Shown: piece after piece, positions 34,869 through 42,601 of the stretch
Layout of the letters: the number at the start of each line of letters is the position of its first letter
How positions within the stretch are numbered: the first letter of the stretch is position 1
DNA from: Zooshikella ganghwensis DSM 15267
Lineage (GTDB): Bacteria > Pseudomonadota > Gammaproteobacteria > Pseudomonadales > Zooshikellaceae
Direction: 5' to 3'
DNA: 48,191 nt
Assembly: GCF_000428585.1 (NCBI RefSeq)
Contig: NZ_AUAF01000026.1
Coordinates: 1-48,191 of the forward strand
Program-made: the position numbers and the translations under genes
The notes under the pieces: model-generated
Told to the model about the DNA's origin: nothing
The model's input: only the letters and a program-made list of their open reading frames with translations
Database searches by the model: none

Positions 34869-35855
34869 TTGAAAATAACCAAAAATAAAACAACATCTAT
34901 ATTCTCAGCTCTTAGCTTAGCTCTAACAGTAAACTCCTATGCCGCACACATTGTTATTGATCCCGCTATGGAAATTGTCAACATACAAACAGCAATTAAT
35001 AATGCAGAATCGGGGAGCACCATTAAATTTAACCCAGGGATTTATAACCTTACCTCAGGTTTTGTTATAAAAAAAGACAACCTTCAGCTGTTGGGTGAAG
35101 GAGCGATTCTCAGAAAAGTATCGGGGGACAATTATACTGCTATTGTAGTGCAGAGTAATTACAACGTCATCAGTGGGTTTACTATTAATGGAGGCAAATC
35201 GGATGGTAAAACTATACAGGGGGATGGGATTTTTGTTTACGGACGGCACAACGTGATCGGTAATGTACGTGTGCACGATAATACCGGACATGGTATTGGT
35301 TTGGGAGGGCATATTGATGACTTACCTTGCGGTGGCAATAAAGTCGTGAACTCAAGTGTCTTTAACAATCACATGATTGGGATCTCTGAATATAATTGCT
35401 CCAATAATATCATTACAGGAAACCATGTTAATGATAATGGGCTAGAAGGCATCACCATCGATGTGGGTTCGCACCGTAATATTGTCAGTGACAACCGACT
35501 TCATGCCAACTGCCAACGTGGGGGCGCAGGCGGTATTGGTATTGACCAAGCTGAATTTAATATCATTCAAGGCAATATCATCACCGCAAGCCAAAATAAA
35601 TGTGGTGGGATTAAAATGAATAATAGGGAAGGGCACTCACGTTATAATGTTGTTAACAGTAATGTGATTTTAAACAATGATGGCCCAGGTGTGTGGCTGT
35701 CAACCTATGGTGAGTACCGATCAAATCATAATACTTTGACAGGGAATGTATTTTCTCAGAATACAATCAGTATCGAAATGGACGAATTGAGTACCAATAA
35801 TGTCACTGTTGGAAATATAGTCAAGAAAGAAGAGAGTGAAGGCGAATCGTTATAG
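34869..35855 (+). CDS. Secreted right-handed parallel beta-helix protein
   Basis: A 328-aa protein that starts at TTG with AAAGGG 8 bases upstream. Signal peptide residues 1-25 end with SYAA. From about residue 30 to the end it consists of PbH1-type rungs of 20-25 aa, with repeated N-x-I-x-(G/D)-N-x-(I/V) patterns such as NNIITGNHVNDNGLEGI, HRNIVSDNRLHANC and FNIIQGNIITAS. This is the fold of pectate and alginate lyases and of mannuronan epimerases. A cluster of CGG/CGN motifs (DLPCGGNKVVN, NKCGGIKM) may be structural. No definite catalytic triad can be named, so polysaccharide binding or cleavage is a family-level guess. Confidence 0.75.
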   Translation: MKITKNKTTSIFSALSLALTVNSYAAHIVIDPAMEIVNIQTAINNAESGSTIKFNPGIYNLTSGFVIKKDNLQLLGEGAILRKVSGDNYTAIVVQSNYNVISGFTINGGKSDGKTIQGDGIFVYGRHNVIGNVRVHDNTGHGIGLGGHIDDLPCGGNKVVNSSVFNNHMIGISEYNCSNNIITGNHVNDNGLEGITIDVGSHRNIVSDNRLHANCQRGGAGGIGIDQAEFNIIQGNIITASQNKCGGIKMNNREGHSRYNVVNSNVILNNDGPGVWLSTYGEYRSNHNTLTGNVFSQNTISIEMDELSTNNVTVGNIVKKEESEGESL

Positions 35856-35897
35856 AAAACAACTGAAATTAAATACTATGCACAAATCATTTAAGTT

Positions 35898-36008
35898 CCT
35901 CCCCCTAGTTGAAGGGGGAGGTTAGGAGGGGGTAGGAAGGTTATTGATTGAGCACTGTGGTTGTCTGAAATAAACCCCACCCTAACCCTCCCCTTGCGAA
36001 GGAGAGGG
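35898..36008. repeat. Paired REP-like palindromes (BIME-like), copies B and C
   Basis: Copy B (35898-35932) has a 9-bp stem CCTCCCCCT/AGGGGGAGG followed by TTAGGAGGGGG. Copy C (35975-36008) is in reverse orientation: CCCCACCCTAA and then a stem with one mismatch. C matches copy A at 31758 closely. Two inverted REP units 40 bases apart are the usual BIME layout. They were probably placed by a REP-associated (RAYT) transposase, which is not in this window. Confidence 0.8.
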
Positions 36009-36788
36009 AATATATTTGATGCTTGACTGATTATTAAAGTCTAAGGAAATTCCCTTTTAGTAAAACTCTAATTAATAATAATTGCCAGCCACTGGTGGAA
36101 CTTCGAATCCTTCCACCTTGTTAAAGGGATTAAAGTACTACGTATATTCTACGTAAGTATGCAGTACAAAACTTTTACGCATCTTCTCAACTTAGCATCT
36201 ATTTCATAAATATTTTCTTGTAAATGATGAACCCATAGATTAATGCTGACTTATTTGTTTTTTTTAGACATAAAGGTCTGTATAGGAATGAATGGTCTTA
36301 TTAAGTGTTATGTTTAAAATTGGATAGAATTATAAGTATAATGTGTATCTTAACTTTATTGACTTTTTATATAGCGATATGGAATAGATATATGCAACAA
36401 AGTCATCAATCTACTTTTACTCGAATAAAACATTTATATTCATGAGGGCTTTGTATGCGTTGAACGGTTATTAAACAGTTTAAAATTCAATTTATAAATC
36501 TTGATATGTATTTACAAGTAAGGAAAATGCTCCGAGATATTCAATTTGTTATTTCAGTAAAGCATAGATACATCTACACGTCAGTTTTGATTGTAGTCAT
36601 AGCTAAGATTAAAAATTATACAGAGTTTGCTTCAATCTAGAGCCATATAGCTAGTGAATTTCTTTATAAAGACATCCTTGCGTGTGAAAATCTAATTATT
36701 TAATTAATCACTTTTTTAAGTTTTTGTTAAAGTGATTGATTTTCCTTTATTTTGTGTTGATTTTTGTTTTGGTTTATATGACTATGGT

Positions 36789-36813
36789 TTTACCGTTAAG
36801 GCTAGACGGTAAA
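36789..36813 (+). promoter_or_regulatory. 5'-leader hairpin before the secreted protein at 36837
   Basis: A perfect 8-bp stem TTTACCGT/ACGGTAAA (36789-36796, 36806-36813) with a 9-base loop lies just before the Shine-Dalgarno AAGGAA and ends 23 bases before the ATG. Such hairpins protect mRNA 5' ends or serve as binding sites. A similar role is inference. Confidence 0.5.
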
Positions 36814-36836
36814 TAATAAAAACAAGGAATGTATAT

Positions 36837-37613
36837 ATGAATATAAAGATCAAATTTACTTTGAAATCATTAGCGTTAGGCTTGTTAATTGCTGGCAGTA
36901 GTGCGAATGCGCAAACAGATACTTTTAGTAGTAATGTACTTAGTGTTGATGATATAGCTGCTGCAGCAAATAGTTTCTCTGTTTCTAACCTGGCAACTGC
37001 TGCGGAATTTTCATCTATTACTGATTTAAAGGTACTGGCGGCAAATACAGTATCATTTGATTATAACTTACCAAATGATGGTGAACCTGGGAAGGTGCTA
37101 ATTTGGTATGAAGCCATGGATGTAGACTTAACAAGAAAGCCAGATTTTTCCATGAATTTGCCAAATCATAAAGGTAATGACTTTGTCTTAACCGATCGTG
37201 GCATTAACTTTCAACAAGGTATTTACACCATTGCCATTACAGCAGGTCAGGCTGATAACACGGTAGCTGCAACCAAAACAATGATTGTTGGGCAGCCAGC
37301 ACATACGGGCAGAAGTACCCTTTTTGTCAGTGCAAAAACTAAAGGGAGAATTACTGCTGTATATAATAGCCCTGCTAATGTAGTTGCAGATCAAAATATT
37401 ACCTGGTTTAGACTATTTGAAGGGGAAAAACTGGTAGGTGGTAATCTTATGATTCAACAGACAAGACCACCATCACGCTCATCAGGCCTTGTTTCAATGG
37501 AGTTTGCTCCTGGCACCTTGATTGATGGACAGACTTATACATTAGTATTAAATCCTGGTCCTACTACGCAAGCAGTATCAGCATCATATACTTTCCAGTA
37601 CACTTTACAGTGA
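36837..37613 (+). CDS. Secreted protein, unknown function
   Basis: A 258-aa exported protein. The signal peptide (1-25, LALGLLIAGSSANAQ) is clear and AAGGAA precedes the ATG. The mature part is beta-rich with repeated patterns V..F.YNL and LVGGNLMIQQ, suggesting immunoglobulin-like or lectin-like strands; DGEPGKVLIWYEAMDVDLT is the most conserved-looking segment. No catalytic motif is recognised and there are no Cys after the leader. A 5' hairpin (36789) and a terminator-like hairpin (37641) flank it, so it is its own transcription unit. Confidence 0.65.
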   Translation: MNIKIKFTLKSLALGLLIAGSSANAQTDTFSSNVLSVDDIAAAANSFSVSNLATAAEFSSITDLKVLAANTVSFDYNLPNDGEPGKVLIWYEAMDVDLTRKPDFSMNLPNHKGNDFVLTDRGINFQQGIYTIAITAGQADNTVAATKTMIVGQPAHTGRSTLFVSAKTKGRITAVYNSPANVVADQNITWFRLFEGEKLVGGNLMIQQTRPPSRSSGLVSMEFAPGTLIDGQTYTLVLNPGPTTQAVSASYTFQYTLQ

Positions 37614-37640
37614 ACCGATACTGAGTAGGTATTAGTAAAT

Positions 37641-37673
37641 CATCCCCTTCTCTTTTATACAGAGTAGGGGATG
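37641..37673. terminator. Hairpin between convergent genes
   Basis: CATCCCCT/AGGGGATG (37641-37648, 37666-37673) with inner CTCT/AGAG pairing lies between the secreted protein gene and the convergent binding-protein gene. It is probably a shared, bidirectional terminator. Confidence 0.6.
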
Positions 37674-37686
37674 TGTAATTAAGATA

Positions 37687-38484
37687 CTAAGGACGATACT
37701 TACCTTCCAAGTTATCACTTAATAATGTGTCATAACAAGGTGTATCTTTGCTTTTATTTTTGCATGCATCTTTTAGCATTTGTAAGCCTTTATTAAAGGC
37801 TTCCACTAACTTGGGACCATCAGCCGTATTTTTACTGATGATAACGTGATAGGCACGGACATCGAGAGGTTTAGGGTGATTTGTTAACATGTTTTGTGCC
37901 GCTGGTGGTAGCTTATTGGCAATAATTTCATAACCAACTTCCATTGTAGCTGGAAAAATGTCAACTTTATTATCGAGTACTTTTTTTAGATTGTTTTCAT
38001 CTTTTGCTGTGCGATATACTTTAATGGTTTTGTTTTCTTCAGCTTCGTCAAACTCTTTGCCATAGGAATAGCCTGTTGAGGCACCGATTTTATATTTTTT
38101 TAAGTCCTCAATGGTATTCCAATCGAACTGAAAGTCCTTTCGATGAAAAAACACATCTTTTAATTCAATAATCGGATCTGTGAATAGAAGTGTTTCTTCT
38201 CGCTCTGCATTTTTACCCCAGCCGATAGAGCCAGCCCATTCTTTCCCTGCTTCAGCTTCTTTAAAAGCACGCTTCCAAGGGAAAAATCCAAATTCAACTT
38301 TAACACCCTGCGTTTTGAATGCTTCTGAGACAATGTGGCTCATAACACCATAGTGCTTATATTTCTCAGACATGTAGGGTGGCCACTCACCATTGGTTAA
38401 TTTAACCAATGATTCTGAATAGCCATTCAATGAAAAAACAGTTAGTGTTACAAATAGTAGCTTTTTGATTATTGAAGTGTGCAT
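37687..38484 (-). CDS. Periplasmic substrate-binding protein (SBP_bac_3 type)
   Basis: A 265-aa exported protein with a signal peptide (LLFVTLTVFSLNGYSES). The family pattern follows: LTNGEWPPYMSEKYKHYG, SHIVSEAFKTQGVKVEFGFF, PWKRAFKEAEAGK and later IGASTGYSYGKEFDEAEENK, the two-lobe amino-acid/organic-anion binding fold. It is a member of the group often annotated as transporter substrate-binding domain proteins without a cognate ABC transporter beside them, as here. The protein at 38671 is a close paralogue in opposite orientation. The ligand is unknown. AAGGTAACC precedes the ATG. Confidence 0.85.
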   Translation of the reverse strand: MHTSIIKKLLFVTLTVFSLNGYSESLVKLTNGEWPPYMSEKYKHYGVMSHIVSEAFKTQGVKVEFGFFPWKRAFKEAEAGKEWAGSIGWGKNAEREETLLFTDPIIELKDVFFHRKDFQFDWNTIEDLKKYKIGASTGYSYGKEFDEAEENKTIKVYRTAKDENNLKKVLDNKVDIFPATMEVGYEIIANKLPPAAQNMLTNHPKPLDVRAYHVIISKNTADGPKLVEAFNKGLQMLKDACKNKSKDTPCYDTLLSDNLEGKYRP

Positions 38485-38670
38485 GTTATGGTTACCTTAT
38501 TAATTTATAGGTGTTAAACAAGTAATCAATCTATAATCTTAAAAGTGTTTGTAATTGGTATTCATGAGTTTAGACCATCTAAAATCTATTGATTTATTCT
38601 TATAGAAGAATTTTCATTTAAAATTCCAGTAGCGTAAACTGAGCTGAAACTTTGCCTAAAATTTATTTGT

Positions 38671-39447
38671 ATGATCGTTAAATACTTATATATAGTTATC
38701 ATTTATTTGCTTATGGTAATGCCCGTACAAGGCGGTGAAGTGGTGACCTTTTCAAGTGGGGAATGGCCTCCTTTTCTTTCGAGTTACTATAAAAAGTATG
38801 GTGCTGGTTCTCATATTGTTACAGAGGCATTTAAGACTCAGGGTATTAAAGTTGAATATCGTTTTTACCCATGGAAGCGATCAATGGAAATGGCTAAACA
38901 AGGCAAAGTGGATGCAACCCTACTTTGGTCTAAAAATAAGGAACGAGAAGCCTATTTTTATTACAGTCTCCCCGTGATGAAATTAAGTCATGTATTTTTT
39001 CATCGGGTTGATATGGAATTTGAATGGAATACAATTCAAGACTTAAATGGCTATAAAATAGGAATAACCAGAGGTTACTATTATGGAGAAATGATTGATG
39101 AAGGTATAAAAAATGGCCTGCTGAATACTGAGATAGGAAATTCTGATTTAATCAACTTCAAGAAGCTCATTGCGGGTAGAATCCAACTATTTATTATTGA
39201 ACCGGAAGTAGGCTATGAAATATTGAACGAGCACTTTACTAAACCAGTAAAAAGCTTAGTCACAAATAACCATCAGCCAATTCAAGAAAGAAAGTGGCAT
39301 GTACTTATCTCAAAAAAGTCTCCTCGAGCACTCTACTGGCTAGAAAAATTTAATACTGGCTTGAGTTCCATTGAGCAGTCTGGGGTAATTGAAGAAATCA
39401 TGGAGAATGTACTGCGTGGAAAATATCATCCAAATTACAAAGACTGA
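38671..39447 (+). CDS. Periplasmic substrate-binding protein, paralogue of 37687
   Basis: A 258-aa protein of the same SBP_bac_3 group: signal peptide (IVIIYLLMVMPVQGGE), SSGEWPPFLSSYYKKYGAG, SHIVTEAFKTQGIKVEYRFY, PWKRSMEMAKQGK and a C-terminal LRGKYHPNYK that mirrors the NLEGKYRP of its neighbour. The pair is divergently transcribed from a 186-base region, a duplication that has since diverged. No permease or ATPase lies nearby, so the protein may feed a transporter encoded elsewhere or act as a sensor. The Shine-Dalgarno is weak. Confidence 0.85.
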   Translation: MIVKYLYIVIIYLLMVMPVQGGEVVTFSSGEWPPFLSSYYKKYGAGSHIVTEAFKTQGIKVEYRFYPWKRSMEMAKQGKVDATLLWSKNKEREAYFYYSLPVMKLSHVFFHRVDMEFEWNTIQDLNGYKIGITRGYYYGEMIDEGIKNGLLNTEIGNSDLINFKKLIAGRIQLFIIEPEVGYEILNEHFTKPVKSLVTNNHQPIQERKWHVLISKKSPRALYWLEKFNTGLSSIEQSGVIEEIMENVLRGKYHPNYKD

Positions 39448-39458
39448 TGGGGTTGATA

Positions 39459-39481
39459 ACAGATGCCTAGTGGGCATCTGT
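39459..39481. terminator. Terminator-like hairpin
   Basis: A perfect 9-bp stem ACAGATGCC/GGCATCTGT (39459-39467, 39473-39481) with loop TAGTG lies between the convergent binding-protein and dioxygenase genes. There is no clear T tract. Confidence 0.6.
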
Positions 39482-39525
39482 ATAGGTATAAGTTTATTAC
39501 TTTTAAAGGAATTTAGTACTGTGCA

Positions 39526-40227
39526 TTAAGATTGTTGAGTATTCACTCCAAGCACAAACTCGGCTTCATAGCCATAAGCTTGCTTTTGTGTTTTAAAGTT
39601 CAATAAAATTTCCTCTGTAAATAATATATCTTCATCATTCCGCACCCGTCGTTCAGTATTCTTATTGTACGGTGGTGCTTGATGTACTTGATCTGTCAGG
39701 TCATCAGGGAAATAAAGTTGAGTAGTAACCAGGGTTGACTGATTCAGGAGCACTTTTAAATGAATATGGTTTGCGCGGCCGGTATAATGTCCTGGGTAAA
39801 TGGTCCTAAAACAACACTGTCCATGAGGATTGGTAATTTGTGTGCCACGTAGAAATTTTTCTCCTGTGGTATCGACATTGCCATCTTTGCCTTGCTCTGG
39901 AAAACCTGAGTAATAGCCAATTGCATCAGCATGCCAAATATCAACGATTGCATCTCTCATCGGAGCACAGGTTGCGGTATCGACAACGGTAAAATTTAAA
40001 AAAAGTGGTGCGCCAGGTTTACCCTCGGTAATATCATGACGGACTAATCCTGTATCTATATAGAAAGGTCCTTCTACTTGTTCTGGTGTAAATGTGCAGT
40101 TAGGGATATAGTTAGGTGCTTTCTTAGGTTGTGATAAACTTGAGGTTAGGTTCTGGCTGATGGCTTGGCCGCTTATGAGTGAAAATGAACCTACTCCGAT
40201 TCCTTTTAGAATACTTCTTCTTTTCAT
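39526..40227 (-). CDS. Exported intradiol ring-cleavage dioxygenase (protocatechuate 3,4-dioxygenase-like)
   Basis: A 233-aa non-haem Fe(III) dioxygenase that splits catechol-type rings between the hydroxyls. The start of the core is TPEQVEGPFYIDTGLVRHDI, then VDIWHADAIGYYSGF (first iron-ligand Tyr) and RTIYPGHYTGRANHIHLKV (second Tyr and the two His ligands, H-x-H). The N-terminus KRRSILKGIGVGSFSLI fits a Tat signal (RRxxLK), so the enzyme is exported folded. Periplasmic intradiol enzymes of this type exist, but the substrate cannot be deduced. There are no other aromatic-degradation genes around. It is monocistronic, with AAGGAATG before the ATG. Confidence 0.88.
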   Translation of the reverse strand: MKRRSILKGIGVGSFSLISGQAISQNLTSSLSQPKKAPNYIPNCTFTPEQVEGPFYIDTGLVRHDITEGKPGAPLFLNFTVVDTATCAPMRDAIVDIWHADAIGYYSGFPEQGKDGNVDTTGEKFLRGTQITNPHGQCCFRTIYPGHYTGRANHIHLKVLLNQSTLVTTQLYFPDDLTDQVHQAPPYNKNTERRVRNDEDILFTEEILLNFKTQKQAYGYEAEFVLGVNTQQS

Positions 40228-40243
40228 TGTTTCATTCCTTGGT

Positions 40244-41629
40244 TTATTTGGGTAACTTTATGACGACTTCCAGTCCTCTGGGCGACAAGTTATTGAGTAT
40301 TAATTGTCCTCCATGGTTTTGAATAATATCTTTAGTGATGGTTAAACCCAGGCCGATTCCACCTGAATTGCTATTTCGAGAACTTTCTAAACGAAAAAAA
40401 GGTTTTAGGACTTCATTCAGTTTTTCTTTGGGAATACCAGGACCCTGATCTTTAACGCTAATTTTTATAGAGTGTTCTGTTTCAAACAGGGAAACATGAG
40501 CTTGTTGACCATAGCGCACAGCATTTTCCAGTAAGTTTCTAACCGCTCGGCGTAAAGCAATCGGCTTGCATTTAGCCGTAATAGACTTATTCAAGTTCAT
40601 TTTTATCGGCATACCTAAATCTATTAAGTCTATAGCAACACTGGATATTAATGAGGCAAGATCAACACTCTGAAATTGCTCTGTATCGGCAAGCACGCGG
40701 ACATGGGTTAATGTGGTTTCTACCATATGTTGCATTTCTTTTAGGGTGAGTAACATACGGTCTTTATCTTCGCAGTCGGGAAGAAACTCAAGTCTTAGAG
40801 CCAGGCTGGTAATGGGTGTTCGCAGGTCATGAGATAATGCTGCAAGTAACTGGGTTCTGTCGTTTGTGAAACGTTGAATTCGTGTATACATCTCATTAAA
40901 AGCTTTAATCGTTTCCTGTAATTCAATCGTACCTTGTGGAGGTAAAGGCGGTAACGATTCGCCACGGCCAAACCGATGTGCATATTCACTTAGTAATCTT
41001 AAGGGGGAGGTAATGTGATGGGTAATTGCGGTGACGACAGCAATCATAATAAGTCCGCAAATTACTAAGAAAGTAATAGTACGATTTGTCGAAAGTGCAG
41101 AAAGCCGTGGTGGAGGAAGTAATGCTGCATTGAGCCATTGGTTATCGGTGATTTGAAAGGAGGCAGCATGGGTTACTTTTGAATTAGTAAAGATTTCTTC
41201 GTTAATCACTGGCCAGGACATGCTTTTTTTAATATTGTCGCTGAAGTCGAGTACATCAGGATCACACAGTAACCCTGCATGAAAATAACACGGCTCTTGA
41301 TGCCAGACATAAAGTGTTTTGGGAGCGTGTTGGAAAATGGGTTGCCATTTTCCAACAGTTTTATTGATTATGGGCTTTTTTGCCAATGAAAAATTGATAA
41401 TGCCAGTGGACGCGGCGTTAAGTACGAGTTGTCGTTGCTTTTTATCTAAAGTAGGAATTAATTGATTTAATTGATTGAGGCGATATTCAAATTCATTGAT
41501 AAAATTTTGATTGATTTTTTTAAACTGTCGCTGCCCTATAACGACGGTACTAATAAACTGAGCAGCAACAAGCGCAAATAACATGAGTAAAATAAGCTGG
41601 GATGCAATTTTGCGTGGAAATAAACTCAT
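40244..41629 (-). CDS. Sensor histidine kinase (EnvZ/CpxA type)
   Basis: A 461-aa inner-membrane kinase. TM1 is about 9-28 (LILLMLFALVAAQFISTVVIG), a periplasmic domain extends to about 180, TM2 is about 185-207 (ITFLVICGLIMIAVVTAI) and a HAMP domain follows. HisKA is LLAALSHDLRTPITSLALRL (phospho-His), and the ATPase has RNLLENAVRYGQ, DQGPGIPKEKL and GGIGLGLTITKDII. It forms an operon with the response regulator at 41629 (the RR stop TAA and HK ATG share one base) and is divergent from the RND pump genes, its probable target. Confidence 0.93.
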   Translation of the reverse strand: MSLFPRKIASQLILLMLFALVAAQFISTVVIGQRQFKKINQNFINEFEYRLNQLNQLIPTLDKKQRQLVLNAASTGIINFSLAKKPIINKTVGKWQPIFQHAPKTLYVWHQEPCYFHAGLLCDPDVLDFSDNIKKSMSWPVINEEIFTNSKVTHAASFQITDNQWLNAALLPPPRLSALSTNRTITFLVICGLIMIAVVTAITHHITSPLRLLSEYAHRFGRGESLPPLPPQGTIELQETIKAFNEMYTRIQRFTNDRTQLLAALSHDLRTPITSLALRLEFLPDCEDKDRMLLTLKEMQHMVETTLTHVRVLADTEQFQSVDLASLISSVAIDLIDLGMPIKMNLNKSITAKCKPIALRRAVRNLLENAVRYGQQAHVSLFETEHSIKISVKDQGPGIPKEKLNEVLKPFFRLESSRNSNSGGIGLGLTITKDIIQNHGGQLILNNLSPRGLEVVIKLPK

Positions 41630-42345
41630 TATGGATGTTGAACATCCGTATTAAAACTGTAGCCCCCTCCCCACACCGTTTTTATGAGGCTGGGTGTTTT
41701 AGGGTCAATTTCAATTTTTCTACGAAGGCGGCTAATCTGGTTGTCAATTGAGCGATCGAAAGGTGCAGCCTGGCGTCCTTGTGTCATGTCTAATAGTTGA
41801 TCACGGCTAAAAATAACATGAGGTTGTTGAACAAATACTTTCAGCAGTCGGAATTCACCAGTGCTTAATGACACAACGACGCCATCATCTCGCACTAATT
41901 GTTGTTTATGTAAGTCAAACTCCCAGCGATCGAAATAAATAAATTTACTGTTTTTATTATCGGTAGGTGCAGAAGCGGGTTGTTGATGGCGTCTTAGGAC
42001 TGCTCTTACACGTGCCAATAATTCTCGTGGATTAAAGGGTTTAGCCAGATAGTCATCGGCGCCCACTTCTAGGCCAACGATTTTATCCGTGTCTTCACCT
42101 AGAGCAGATAAGATAATTATTGGAATGTTGCTGTCATGGCGTACTTCGCGACAAAGAGTGAGCCCATCGTCTCCTGGCATCATTAAATCCATAATAATTA
42201 AATCAATAGAATCTTTAGCGAGCACTTCTTTCATTTGCTCACCATTTTCTGCCAAGCTCACTTCATAGTCTTGTTGCTTTAAATAGCGACCGATTAGCTC
42301 CCTAATATCACTATGGTCGTCAACAACCAGAATCTGCTGTTTCAT
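41629..42345 (-). CDS. OmpR-family response regulator
   Basis: A 238-aa regulator: receiver domain (ILVVDDHSDIRE, phospho-Asp53 in LIIMDLMMPGDDG, Lys in LAKPFNPRELL) and a C-terminal winged helix of the OmpR/PhoB class (FRLLKVFVQQPHVIFSRDQL, then DRSIDNQISRLRRKIEIDP). It is the partner of the sensor kinase directly downstream. Tandem ten-base repeats upstream (42429-42448) are candidate binding sites, in the region shared with the divergent RND operon. Confidence 0.94.
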   Translation of the reverse strand: MKQQILVVDDHSDIRELIGRYLKQQDYEVSLAENGEQMKEVLAKDSIDLIIMDLMMPGDDGLTLCREVRHDSNIPIIILSALGEDTDKIVGLEVGADDYLAKPFNPRELLARVRAVLRRHQQPASAPTDNKNSKFIYFDRWEFDLHKQQLVRDDGVVVSLSTGEFRLLKVFVQQPHVIFSRDQLLDMTQGRQAAPFDRSIDNQISRLRRKIEIDPKTPSLIKTVWGGGYSFNTDVQHP

Positions 42346-42428
42346 AACTGCTTTTTTCGCTATGTCGATAAAATTTCCTAAGAATTACTGATTATAAGAA
42401 AAGCTACAATCGCTGTGAAAGCATATAA

Positions 42429-42493
42429 TTGTCGCAATTTGTCGTAATTTGCTTCCATACAATTTAATAAGCTTATGACAAAGTTTTACGACA
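42429..42493. promoter_or_regulatory. Direct repeats, probable OmpR-type binding sites
   Basis: TTGTCGCAAT and TTGTCGTAAT (42429-42448) are tandem copies with a 10-base period followed by another TTG. Related inverted copies occur at 42475 (TGACAAA) and 42485-42493 (TTTACGACA). A ten-base period is one helical turn, as OmpR-family dimers require. The site lies between the divergent two-component and RND operons. Confidence 0.55.
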
Positions 42494-42601
42494 GACGCAT
42501 GTTCTAATTGCTGGCATTTATTAAGATCTTCCCTTATACCTCCCTTAAATTGAATTATAGACTGCAAAGTCAAAATCTCGCTTTGTTGAGGAACGCTTTT
42601 T

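Larger units (their letters stand above)
35856..36836. other. Intergenic region with REP pair and hairpins
   Basis: About 980 bases without a gene, very AT-rich apart from the REP-like pair at 35898-36008. Upstream of the next gene a 9-bp inverted repeat AATCACTTT/AAAGTGATT (36706-36714, 36729-36737) lies about 100 bases before the start and may be an operator or terminator. Confidence 0.5.
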
